Below are positions 1 to 6,590 of a stretch of 9,410 bases of DNA, piece by piece (position 1 is the first letter of the stretch; every line of letters begins with the position of its first letter). Origin of the DNA: Mycobacterium sp. (lineage in GTDB: Bacteria > Actinomycetota > Actinomycetes > Mycobacteriales > Mycobacteriaceae); NCBI GenBank assembly GCA_025965815.1, contig JAOPWF010000493.1:1-9410 (forward strand), in the 5' to 3' direction. The notes beneath the pieces are model-generated. The model searched no databases, was not told where the DNA came from, and saw only the letters and a program-made list of their open reading frames with translations. A program made the translations under genes and the position numbers.

Positions 1-67
1 AAACTTCGAACAGCACAGTCTTTGTGCCGGTCGTCCCGATGTCGATACCGATGGTGTGGACGGTCAT
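1..67 (-). CDS. FGGY-family carbohydrate kinase, N-terminus only (runs out of window)
   Basis: Only the first 22 codons are present, read leftward from an ATG at 67. They give MTVHTIGIDIGTTGTKTVLF followed by EV. The block DIGTTGTKTVLF is the phosphate-1 ATP-binding loop that opens sugar kinases of the FGGY/actin-like ATPase superfamily (xylulokinase, glycerol kinase, erythritol kinase and relatives), which phosphorylate a sugar or polyol in the cytoplasm. The ATG overlaps the TGA of the upstream DeoR gene as ATGA, so the two are probably co-transcribed and translationally coupled. A DeoR repressor next to an FGGY kinase is a standard arrangement for a sugar or polyol operon. The substrate cannot be told from this fragment. 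Confidence 0.85.
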   Translation of the reverse strand, partial: MTVHTIGIDIGTTGTKTVLFEV

Positions 68-894
68 ACCGGCTCCACCGCGGAGGCATTGGCGGGGGAG
101 AGGGCTTTGGGCTCGACATGTCCGGTGACACATAACACGTCAACACCCGCGCCGCGGGCCGCGACGAGGGCAGGGTGCTCGGGCGCGCCGTCGGTGATGA
201 TCATGTCGATCTCGGACAGGGCGGCGATGCTGACGAACGTGACACGCCCGAGCTTGCTCTTGTCGGCCGCGACGATCACCCGGTCAGCGCGTCTGCTGGC
301 CGCCCTCTTCACGTGACTTTCGGCCTGGTGATAGTCCGAAATTCCCCGGTTGGCGTCGATGCCGGCGACTCCCATCACGAAGGTGTCGCAGTTGAAGCAG
401 CCGAGGGTGTCTTCGGTGGCCGGGCCGATCAGGCTCAGTTCACCCCGGCGCAACTCGCCGCCGGTGAGCACAACGTTGGTATCGGGTTCGTCGACCAACT
501 CCAGTGCCGCAAGCACGCTGGGGGTGACGATTGTCAGCCTGAGGCCGCGTCCCTTCAGGGAACGGGCCACGGCCAAGGCGGTGCTGCCGGAGTCCAGAAT
601 CAGGGTCTCGCTGCGACCGATCAGCTCGGCGACAGCGTCGGCGATGTGGCTCTTCCCTTCTGCGGCATCAGCGACCCGCGTTTCGAACGAAGGCTCGGAA
701 TCTTTGCCTTTCAGTGCGATGGCCCCGCCCACCACACGTCGAACGACGCCAGTGGTCTCCAACGCGTCGACATCTCGGCGGATGGTCATCTCGGAGACCT
801 CAAACTCCGCGGCCAACTCGGCGAAACTGACCTCACGCTGCGTTCGTACGCGCTCTTCGATGAAGGCTCGGCGTGTTCGGGCGTCCACGCTCAC
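64..894 (-). CDS. DeoR-family transcriptional regulator
   Basis: A 276-residue protein, the usual length for DeoR/GlpR regulators. Residues about 8-60 form the N-terminal winged helix-turn-helix; the recognition region FAELAAEFEVSEMTIRRDVD (24-43) carries the family's hallmark S-x-M-T-I-R-R-D. Residues about 80-235 match the DeoRC sensor domain, a sugar-phosphate-binding fold related to ribose-5-phosphate isomerase: DSGSTAL (101-107), LTGGELRRGELSLIGP (143-158) and AADKSKLGR (209-217). Members normally repress a nearby sugar operon until a phosphorylated sugar binds. The GTG start at 894 gives a full-length domain; a second in-frame GTG two codons later has GAGGTG just before it and could be the true start. 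The stop overlaps the ATG of the FGGY kinase, so the regulator probably controls its own operon. The effector is unknown. Confidence 0.93.
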   Translation of the reverse strand: MSVDARTRRAFIEERVRTQREVSFAELAAEFEVSEMTIRRDVDALETTGVVRRVVGGAIALKGKDSEPSFETRVADAAEGKSHIADAVAELIGRSETLILDSGSTALAVARSLKGRGLRLTIVTPSVLAALELVDEPDTNVVLTGGELRRGELSLIGPATEDTLGCFNCDTFVMGVAGIDANRGISDYHQAESHVKRAASRRADRVIVAADKSKLGRVTFVSIAALSEIDMIITDGAPEHPALVAARGAGVDVLCVTGHVEPKALSPANASAVEPV

Positions 895-948
895 CTCAGT
901 CGACAGTGTGCAAAATTCACAGGCAAGACCTCGATACGGATATTTCTA

Positions 949-983
949 CACATCCAGCGCAATAACGATGTGAAACTATCACA
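949..983. promoter_or_regulatory. Candidate operator/promoter region upstream of the DeoR gene (two inverted repeats)
   Basis: Two inverted repeats lie 55-90 bases upstream of the DeoR start. CACATC (949-954) pairs with GATGTG (967-972). TGTGA (969-973), five bases, then TCACA (979-983) is a perfect 5-base-arm repeat. They share bases 969-972. The location suits autoregulation by the DeoR protein, whose operators are often AT-richer inverted or direct repeats. The second repeat looks like a CRP/GlxR half-site pair, but its spacer is five rather than six bases. That either protein binds here is inference. No convincing -35/-10 pair was found. Confidence 0.35.
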
Positions 984-984
984 A

Positions 985-1704
985 CGCCCACGGCGTGCAG
1001 GCTGTATTCGCTGTTCCGTTCGCAGCCATCACGCTGCGACAAGGCTCGCGAGTCGGATCCCCAGCGCAGCACACCCCCCGGCGTAGCCATCGATGCGATG
1101 CGGTGGTTGCCGAAGCCCTCAGCAGCCACCGCCGCAGCCGGCATCGGCTTGGTCGCTGCCGCCGGGCTATCTCCCAAATCGTCGCTGCGCAAGAAGGTCT
1201 CGTCCTAGGCAAACAAGTCCGACAACCTGGCGCGTGCGCCGGCTCCTCTGGGCCGGCACCTCGTTCGGCGTAGCTTGCACCATCTGACTGGCACCCATCC
1301 TTCGGTTCGATCCGATCCGTGTCCTTGCTACCAGCAAGCTTTGCAGGCCGATTGGTTCCCGGACACGACTTCGGGACGCCGGTGGGTGCGGCGCTTGCAT
1401 GCTGACCGGTAGGCACCGATTCCGGCAGGCGTCAGGCATTGATAGGCGCCGACGGTGATGACACAGATGTGCTCGACGGCAATTCTTAAAGCGGGCAATG
1501 ACGTGGCTGGGCGGCGGATATAGGCGGCCGGCGCCACCCAGACGCGTGGAGCCGACGCCTACGTCCCCTGGTGTCGACCTTCTGCTGCCCGTCGGTGTGA
1601 CGCCCTAACGGCGTCCGCACCGTTCTCAGATCCGTTGTGACCGGAGGGCAAGTCCGTGCGACGTGCTGCGGGCGACTGACCGGGGGAGAGGAAGAAGAAC
1701 TTTT
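985..1704. other. Long intergenic stretch with no recognisable gene
   Basis: Between the DeoR upstream sites and the aminotransferase ATG I see no reading frame with a recognisable protein or convincing ribosome-binding site on either strand. All six frames give short, arginine- or proline-rich peptides typical of translated non-coding GC-rich DNA. Identifiable content is one copy of a diverged repeat at 1375-1464 and a purine-rich ribosome-binding sequence (GGGGGAGAGGAAGAAG, 1682-1697) just before the aminotransferase. The aminotransferase promoter must lie in the right-hand part, but no clear -35/-10 pair is visible. Some stretches, for example around 1075-1200 on the plus strand, read like decayed coding sequence, but I cannot assign them. 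Confidence 0.6.
1375..1464 (+). repeat. Diverged repeat, copy A (partner at 8017-8100)
   Basis: Positions 1401-1423 (GCTGACCGGTAGGCACCGAT then TCC) match 8036-8058 at 21 of 23 bases. After a poorly matching 12-base stretch and a one-base gap, 1436-1464 matches 8072-8100 at 21 of 29. To the left, 1375-1393 matches 8017-8035 at 15 of 19, with seven extra bases in this copy. Both copies are in the same orientation and in non-coding DNA. Many left-arm differences are transitions. The identity of the element (degenerate gene fragment, insertion-sequence end or structured RNA) is not known. Confidence 0.45.
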
Positions 1705-2868
1705 ATGAGCTATCCCAGCGGCCGTCATTTCCTACAGGTACCCGGCCCCACCGATGTCCCCGACCGAGTATTACGGGCTATCGCCGCGCCGACTATCGAC
1801 CATCGTGGGCCGGCGTTCCAGGCCCTCGCCCTCGAGGTGCTCGATCTACTCGGCTCGTTACTGGCCACCACGGGCCCTGTGGTGATCTACCCAGCCTCTG
1901 GGACCGGCGCCTGGGAGGCCGCACTGGTGAACACGCTCAGCCCTGGCGACAGGATATTGGCCTTCGAGACTGGGTATTTCGCAACGCTGTGGCGGGAGAT
2001 GGCCGGAAAGCTCGGACTTGTCGTCGACTTCGTTCCCGGGGACTGGCGTCACGGAGTGGACCCCAGACTCGTCGCGGAAAAACTTACCGCCGACAGGGCA
2101 CGAGCAGTCAAGGCGGTCTGCCTCGTGCACAACGAGACGTCCACCGGGGTGACCAGCCAGGTCGCCGAAGTCCGCAAAGCGATCAACAGCATCGGCCATC
2201 CGGCGCTGCTGCTAGTCGACACGGTCTCCTCGCTCGGCTGCATTAACTACCGGCACGACGAGTGGGGTGTCGATGTCACGGTCGCTGCCTCGCAGAAGGG
2301 GCTGATGCTGCCGCCCGGGATGAGCTTCAACGCCATGAGCGAGAAGGCGCTCGCGGCCTCGGCCAGCGCCGGCCTGCCCAAGTCGTACTGGGACTGGCAG
2401 CCGATCCTCACCGCGAATCGGAACGGATTCTTCCCTTACACGCCACCCACCAACCTGCTGTACGGTCTGCGGGAATCGCTGACGATGCTCTTCGACGAAG
2501 GCCTCCCGCACGTGTTCGCGCGACATGCCCGCCATGCGGCGGCCACCAGGGCAGCGGTGCGGGCGTGGGGCCTGGACGTCGTCTGCCTGGACGTGCGTGC
2601 GCACTCCTCGTCGCTGACGGCGGTCCTGCTGCCTGACGAGCACGACGCCGACCAGGTCCGCGACATCATCCTGACCCGCTTCGACATGTCCCTCGGTGCC
2701 GGCCTGAGCAGGCTCGCCGGAAGGGTGTTCCGGATCGGTCACCTCGGCCATCTCAACGACCTGACCCTTATCGGGGCCCTCGCCGGAGTGCAGATGGGAC
2801 TGCAGCTCGCCGGCGTTCCTATCCGCCCCAGTGGCGTGGACGTCGCGCTGGAGTTCCTGCGCGCATGA
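1705..2868 (+). CDS. Serine-glyoxylate-type aminotransferase (PLP-dependent, class V)
   Basis: A 387-residue protein, close to the roughly 400 of SgaA-type enzymes, which transfer an amino group from serine or alanine to glyoxylate, giving hydroxypyruvate or pyruvate plus glycine. Visible signatures: the N-terminal QVPGPTDVPDRVL (11-23) and DHRGPAF (32-38); SGTGAWEAAL (65-74) around the PLP phosphate; HNETSTGV (142-149); D172 in VDTVSSLG, expected to pair with the PLP ring nitrogen; K198 in SQKGLMLPPG, the Schiff-base lysine; FPYTPPTNLLYGLRE (243-257); and RIGHLGHLND (343-352). An ATG at 1705 follows a strong purine-rich ribosome-binding sequence at 1682-1697. The reading frame is open further upstream to 1663, but that part has no family similarity. 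The stop overlaps a downstream ATG. Alternatives in the same family are alanine-glyoxylate or ureidoglycine-glyoxylate aminotransferase; the substrate pair is not proven by sequence. Confidence 0.9.
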   Translation: MSYPSGRHFLQVPGPTDVPDRVLRAIAAPTIDHRGPAFQALALEVLDLLGSLLATTGPVVIYPASGTGAWEAALVNTLSPGDRILAFETGYFATLWREMAGKLGLVVDFVPGDWRHGVDPRLVAEKLTADRARAVKAVCLVHNETSTGVTSQVAEVRKAINSIGHPALLLVDTVSSLGCINYRHDEWGVDVTVAASQKGLMLPPGMSFNAMSEKALAASASAGLPKSYWDWQPILTANRNGFFPYTPPTNLLYGLRESLTMLFDEGLPHVFARHARHAAATRAAVRAWGLDVVCLDVRAHSSSLTAVLLPDEHDADQVRDIILTRFDMSLGAGLSRLAGRVFRIGHLGHLNDLTLIGALAGVQMGLQLAGVPIRPSGVDVALEFLRA

Positions 2869-2984
2869 CTGACGGTGACCGCATGTTTCCGGCAATCCAG
2901 ACCACGGAGCCCGGCACCCGGGGCATCGCGTGGCACCCTGTGCCGCTGGTTGGCGAGGTGTTAGCCGGCAAGTCCGTCCCCTAG
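2865..2984 (+). CDS. Overlapping small ORF, 39 residues, unknown function
   Basis: An ATG at 2865 overlaps the TGA of the aminotransferase (ATGA), and the frame stays open for 39 codons to a TAG at 2982-2984, just before the GGGAGG that precedes the permease. It begins MTDGDRMFPAIQTTEPGTRG and ends in VGEVLAGKSVP. About four fifths of its third codon positions are G or C, as expected of a gene here. It exactly fills the gap between two operon genes and is coupled to the first. I recognise no family and see no membrane segment or signal peptide. It could be a real small protein, a translational relay that brings ribosomes to the permease start (which has poor spacing of its own), or chance. 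Confidence 0.4.
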   Translation: MTDGDRMFPAIQTTEPGTRGIAWHPVPLVGEVLAGKSVP

Positions 2985-2988
2985 GGAG

Positions 2989-4551
2989 GTGCACGCGCTC
3001 GCCGCAGCGGCGCCCTTGCTGACGCTGCTGGTCCTGTTGGGTATCGTCCGGATGCGGGCATACTGGGCCGGGCTGATCAGCCTCGCATTGGGTGTGATCC
3101 TCGCGGTGACGATGTTTCACCTCCCGCTCCGCGAAGCGGTGAGCGGGGCTACCGAAGGCGCCGCGTTCGGCCTGTTCCCGATCGTGTGGATCATCCTCAA
3201 CGCGGTGTGGATCAACAAACTCCAGCACGCCACCCGGTATTTCGACGTTGTCGGCCGCACATTCTCCTCGCTGTCTGCCGATCGGCGGATTCAAGCGCTA
3301 CTCGTCGCCTATTGCTTCGGCGCGATGATCGAGTCCATTTCGGGGTTCGGTACCCCGATCGCGGTCACCTCGGTCATGCTCGTCGCCTTGGGGCTGAACC
3401 CCATGCGAGCCGCCGTGGTCGCTCTTTTCGCCAACACCGCGCCGGCCGCGTTCGGCTCGCTGGGCAATCCCATCCAGGGGCTGGCAAAAGTGACCTCATT
3501 CCCCGAGCCGCTGTTGGGCCAGATGGTCGGTCGGCAGTCCGCGATAATCGCGGCCTTGGTTCCTTTCGCCCTGCTGTTGCTGCTTGACGGCCGGCGGGGA
3601 CTGCGTCAGCTGTGGCCGGCGGCCTCGGTCGCAGGCCTCGGCTTCGGTGCGGGCCAGTTGCTGTGCTCAAACCTGTTCGCGTACCAGCTCACCGACCTCA
3701 GCGCCGCGGTGGTGTCGACGCTTGCGCTGATGGCCCTGCTCCACTTCTGGAAGCCTCCGCGCGAAGCCGCCGAACCAGCCAATGACCCACCGCCACAAAG
3801 AGACTCACGTCGCGATATCGCAGTCGCCTTTTCACCGTACGTCGTACTCGTCGGGTTGTACGCGACCACGGCGTTCATCGGGCCCGTCCAGCGTGCCGTG
3901 GCCAGAACCGGGTTCTCGTTCACCTGGCCTGGTTTGCATTTGGAAGATCGGTCGGGCAAACCACTGCCGATTACCGTGTTCGATTTTCAGTGGCTCAGCT
4001 CATCCGGCACGATTCTGCTGATCACCGGGATAGCGACCGCCTGCATCCTTGGGGTTTCGGCGAAGCGCGCTCTCGGCTGCTACGGGAGGGCGCTCGAGCA
4101 GATCCGCTGGGCGATCATTTCGATCAGCGTTGTGCTCGCCCTTTCCTATGTGATGAACCTGTCGGGAATGGCTCACCAGCTTGGCGTGTGGGCAGCGGGC
4201 ACCGGAAACGCGTTCGCCCTGCTGTCTGGTGTGCTCGGCTGGTTCGGGGTCGTCCTCACAGGTTCGGACACCTCGTCCAACGTGTTGTTCGGTGCGATGC
4301 AGGTTTCCGCCGCGCACCGCGTTGGTGTCTCACCGCTGTTGATGGCGGCCACCAACAGCAGCGGGGGCGTGCAGGGCAAAGCAGTGGCCATGCAGAACCT
4401 GGTCCTCGCCGCGAGCGCTGTGGGACTGCAGGGCCGAGAGGGAGACATCCTGCGTAAAGTCCTGTGGTGCAGCGTGATCCTGCTCCTTGGGCTCTGCGTT
4501 CTCGCGTGGCTGCAAACCAACGCCCTGTCTCCGATGGTGCCCGGTGGCTAG
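2989..4551 (+). CDS. LctP-family (L-lactate/glycolate permease-type) transporter
   Basis: A 520-residue, very hydrophobic inner-membrane protein with roughly a dozen membrane segments. LctP (LldP/GlcA) proteins, usually 530-560 residues, take up lactate or glycolate by proton symport. Family landmarks: CFGAMIESISGFGTPIAVTS (109-128), corresponding to the FGALLEGAAGFGTPVAI block; FANTAPAAFGSLGNPI (147-162); and near the C-terminus GSDTSSNVLFGAMQ and NSSGGVQGKAV. The usual GKMISPQSI block reads GKAVAMQNL here, so the substrate may differ. The GTG at 2989 overlaps its own GGGAGG sequence and is oddly spaced. An in-frame stop at 2962 rules out longer forms; TTG at 3016 is the next candidate. It follows the aminotransferase and small ORF in one operon, suggesting uptake of a carboxylate that feeds glyoxylate metabolism. 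It converges with the cupin gene across a 30-base gap that holds no obvious terminator. Confidence 0.9.
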   Translation: MHALAAAAPLLTLLVLLGIVRMRAYWAGLISLALGVILAVTMFHLPLREAVSGATEGAAFGLFPIVWIILNAVWINKLQHATRYFDVVGRTFSSLSADRRIQALLVAYCFGAMIESISGFGTPIAVTSVMLVALGLNPMRAAVVALFANTAPAAFGSLGNPIQGLAKVTSFPEPLLGQMVGRQSAIIAALVPFALLLLLDGRRGLRQLWPAASVAGLGFGAGQLLCSNLFAYQLTDLSAAVVSTLALMALLHFWKPPREAAEPANDPPPQRDSRRDIAVAFSPYVVLVGLYATTAFIGPVQRAVARTGFSFTWPGLHLEDRSGKPLPITVFDFQWLSSSGTILLITGIATACILGVSAKRALGCYGRALEQIRWAIISISVVLALSYVMNLSGMAHQLGVWAAGTGNAFALLSGVLGWFGVVLTGSDTSSNVLFGAMQVSAAHRVGVSPLLMAATNSSGGVQGKAVAMQNLVLAASAVGLQGREGDILRKVLWCSVILLLGLCVLAWLQTNALSPMVPGG

Positions 4552-4581
4552 TCGCCGCACGTCACGCTCGGGCGGGGCGGA

Positions 4582-5016
4582 TCAGGGGTGGGAGTACTTC
4601 CGGGCAGCCGGCTCGGCGAACTTGTCCAACTCGGGGAGGTTGACGACGATCGGATCGGGATCCGAACGGGTGACAGCCCAGACGGTCGGTTTGTCGGCGG
4701 ATGCGTTGATCTCCTGGTGCACCGTGTGCGCCGGAATGAAAACGAAGTCTCCCGGGCCGGCCTCAACGACGTGCTCCAGATGTTCGCCCCACCGGTACCT
4801 GGCGGTGCCTTCAACCACGTACAGGATTGTCTCCTGATCGCCGTGGTGGTGCGCACCGGTCGCCGCGCCGGGCTGCACCACGGTGAGGAACGCGCTCAGC
4901 ACGTTGGCGTCGGCGTTGCGGCTGTCGAAGGCGACGTGCCGGACCAGTCCCGAGGTCTGCGGCGTGTCGTCGGAGAGCTGGTCACGTCGAACGACGCGCA
5001 CCGAAGGTTTGTGCAT
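4582..5016 (-). CDS. Small single-domain cupin protein
   Basis: A 144-residue protein with one cupin beta-barrel. Motif 1 is G50-x5-H56-x-H58-x3-E62-x7-G70 (GAHHHGDQETILYVVEG), with the three metal-binding side chains intact. Motif 2 is GDFVFIPAHTVHQEIN (89-104), with P95, the fourth metal ligand H100, and N104. A mononuclear metal site is therefore expected; members may be dioxygenases, isomerases, hydrolases or simple binding proteins. The ATG at 5016 follows AAGGAAA at a normal distance, whereas the open frame further upstream (to 5166) lies inside the monooxygenase gene and is not cupin-like. The start overlaps the 3' end of the monooxygenase by 35 bases, so the two are probably coupled and functionally linked. 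The specific reaction is unknown. Confidence 0.88.
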   Translation of the reverse strand: MHKPSVRVVRRDQLSDDTPQTSGLVRHVAFDSRNADANVLSAFLTVVQPGAATGAHHHGDQETILYVVEGTARYRWGEHLEHVVEAGPGDFVFIPAHTVHQEINASADKPTVWAVTRSDPDPIVVNLPELDKFAEPAARKYSHP

Positions 5017-6226
5017 CAGCGTTTCCTTGTCGTTTCCGTTGTCCCTGGCCAACCGGCAGAGCACTGTCCCCAGATACGTGGAGCCCGAACGGGGGCGGCT
5101 CGCCAACCCGCCAGGTGCCTTCCACCTGTAGGCGTTGACCTGCCGCGCGTGTCCGTTGCATCGCACGCCGCGCCACCGGCAGCTGATGGGCCCCCCAGGC
5201 CTTCAGCCGGCGTGAGACCTCCTTCGCAGTGGCGCCGAGCAGCGCGTAGCCCAGCTGCCAGGCATCGTCGGCCGCCTTGGCGGTGCCCACACCGGTGTGT
5301 GGACGCAGCGCGAACGCCGCGTCGCCGATCAGGCAGCTTCGCCCGAAGGCCATTCGAGGCACTTCCAGATCGACGATCACCTGGATGAACGGCTCAGCGC
5401 TGCGTCGGACAACCTCGGCGAGCGCCGCCGGAAGCTCGGTGTCGGCCGCTGAATGTAGCTCCGTGAGATGGCGGGTCTGGACCGATCCGGGTGGCACGGT
5501 CAACTCGGCCGTGGAACCGTTACGGTCGGTGAGCAGCTCGGTGAGATCGTTTCCCGCAGCAACGTTCCGATACCAGAGCCAGTTGCACAGCACGGAGCTG
5601 TCCGGGCCCGGAATCGGGTAAGTCAGCAGGTGGCCATGCGGGAGGATCCGGTAGGTGATCGCGTCGCGTAGGACCCTCGCCGTGCGTCCGCTGAGCTCGT
5701 CACGGTCGATGGTGCCGCGCCAGGCGACGTATCCCGCATAGCGGGATCGAGCCTCGGGCACCAGCATTCGGCGTCCCGTGGAACGGATGCCGTCGGCGTA
5801 CACCACAAGGTCGGCAGCGAACGTCTGACCGTCGGTAACTGACAGGATGACCTCATCGTCGCGGTCATCGAGATGCACAAGCTCACGCGACAGGTGGTAA
5901 TGCTCGGTGCCGAAGGCGTCCAGCAGCCCGCGATACAACTCGAAGTACGACGCGAACCGGAATTCGCACGGTTGCTCATGGGCGACCGAGCCGTCGCTCC
6001 CGAGATACCGAAGCCTGCTGGCCGGCACCCCGATGTCGCTGATCGCCTTCCCGGTCCGCTCGACGAGATAGCGCACCGTTGTCGGGTGCGCGACGATACC
6101 GGCCCCCCGCCCCTCCAGCGGAATCGGACTCCGTTCCAACACCTCGACCGTCCATCCCTGGTCCCGCAGAACCAACGCTGCGGTGAGCCCGCCGAGGGAT
6201 CCTCCCACCACAACGGCGCGGGTCAT
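4982..6226 (-). CDS. FAD-dependent monooxygenase, 2,6-dihydroxypyridine 3-hydroxylase-like
   Basis: A 414-residue group A flavoprotein hydroxylase. VVVGGSLGGLTAALVLRDQG (5-24) is the N-terminal FAD Rossmann fingerprint, with E31 at the usual ribose-binding acidic position. ADLVVYADGIRSTGRR (138-153) is the DG motif for FAD/NAD(P)H. FGRSCLIGDAAFALRPHTGV (294-313) is the GD motif that holds the FAD ribityl chain. LEGRGAGIV (37-45), NWLWYRNV (215-222) and GTAKAADDAWQL (314-325) point to the 2,6-dihydroxypyridine hydroxylase branch rather than phenol or salicylate hydroxylases. Such enzymes use NAD(P)H and oxygen to hydroxylate an aromatic or heteroaromatic ring. Family homology appears to end near residue 390; the polar last 25 residues overlap the cupin gene. 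The ATG at 6226 overlaps the stop of a short upstream ORF (ATGA). Substrate is inferred only at class level; urate-hydroxylase-like chemistry is an alternative. Confidence 0.88.
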   Translation of the reverse strand: MTRAVVVGGSLGGLTAALVLRDQGWTVEVLERSPIPLEGRGAGIVAHPTTVRYLVERTGKAISDIGVPASRLRYLGSDGSVAHEQPCEFRFASYFELYRGLLDAFGTEHYHLSRELVHLDDRDDEVILSVTDGQTFAADLVVYADGIRSTGRRMLVPEARSRYAGYVAWRGTIDRDELSGRTARVLRDAITYRILPHGHLLTYPIPGPDSSVLCNWLWYRNVAAGNDLTELLTDRNGSTAELTVPPGSVQTRHLTELHSAADTELPAALAEVVRRSAEPFIQVIVDLEVPRMAFGRSCLIGDAAFALRPHTGVGTAKAADDAWQLGYALLGATAKEVSRRLKAWGAHQLPVARRAMQRTRAAGQRLQVEGTWRVGEPPPFGLHVSGDSALPVGQGQRKRQGNADAQTFGARRST

Positions 6227-6390
6227 GCGGCCTTCCCGCCGTCGGAAGTAGTGGTGGAGGGGGCGGCGTACTCAGCACCCACTGCCTGCAGGACAGGCGG
6301 ATCCTCCGCCAGCGCTGTGGAAACCGGCGGCCCGTAGCGACGAGCGTCGCGCAGGGCCTGCGTGGACGTCGCAGAAGAGGACGTGACCAT
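6223..6390 (-). CDS. Short ORF coupled to the monooxygenase; unknown, possibly the 3' end of a decayed gene
   Basis: From an ATG at 6390 this frame gives 55 residues (MVTSSSATSTQALRDARRYG, then PPVSTALAEDPPVLQAVGAE and a Thr/Ser-rich tail). It stops with a TGA that overlaps the monooxygenase ATG. That ATGA junction and about 77 percent G/C at third codon positions argue that the frame is or was translated. I recognise no family. The same frame is open upstream to 6705, but above about 6425 it becomes Arg/Gln-rich and unprotein-like. A second frame over 6423-6540 gives a more natural stretch (DADALRDRVAVAIAAGGYAA followed by LLLASAAIGVSAND). The real gene may therefore have been longer and be broken by a frameshift near 6420. 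The start is uncertain. Confidence 0.4.
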   Translation of the reverse strand: MVTSSSATSTQALRDARRYGPPVSTALAEDPPVLQAVGAEYAAPSTTTSDGGKAA

Positions 6391-6534
6391 GGCTTCCAGA
6401 ATTGCGTTCCTTAACGCCAGTGTCGTTGGCGCTGACCCCAATTGCCGCTGACGCCAGCAGCAACGCCGCGTACCCGCCTGCCGCAATAGCCACTGCGACT
6501 CGGTCCCGAAGTGCGTCGGCGTCGTCACTGACTC

Positions 6535-6546
6535 GAGAACGTTCTC
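6535..6546. promoter_or_regulatory. 12-base perfect palindrome GAGAACGTTCTC, candidate operator
   Basis: GAGAACGTTCTC is a perfect palindrome centred on AACGTT, between the end of the PNPOx-like gene and the short ORF that leads the monooxygenase-cupin operon. A central CG flanked by A and T tracts is typical of LacI-family operators, and the position suits control of that operon. No LacI-family gene lies in the window, so the binding protein, if any, is unknown. A 12-base palindrome can arise by chance in nine kilobases. Confidence 0.3.
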
Positions 6547-6590
6547 ACGCAACGGATTCGCCCCACGCCGCACAATAGGCCTGTCGGACC

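Noticed and set aside
969..983. Canonical CRP/GlxR site
   Set aside because: The arms are perfect, but the spacer is five bases instead of six, so I call it only a generic inverted repeat.
175..1086. 303-codon open frame on the plus strand
   Set aside because: It is mostly antisense to the well-supported DeoR gene, and its remaining part has no protein-like character.
1167..1537. Short minus-strand frames in the long intergenic region as possible genes
   Set aside because: They are Arg/Pro/Ser-rich, lack a ribosome-binding site and match no family I recognise; they also overlap one another and the repeat.
1647..2979. Eleven-base direct repeat GGCAAGTCCGT at about 1648 and 2968
   Set aside because: A match this short is expected by chance in GC-rich DNA of this length, and neither flank extends the similarity.
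2212..3294. 360-codon open frame on the minus strand
   Set aside because: It is antisense to the aminotransferase and permease, has a Gln/Arg/His-rich composition with no domain, and is typical of the mirror frame in GC-rich genes.
4588..5388. 266-codon open frame on the plus strand
   Set aside because: It is antisense to the cupin and monooxygenase genes, whose motifs are clear on the other strand.
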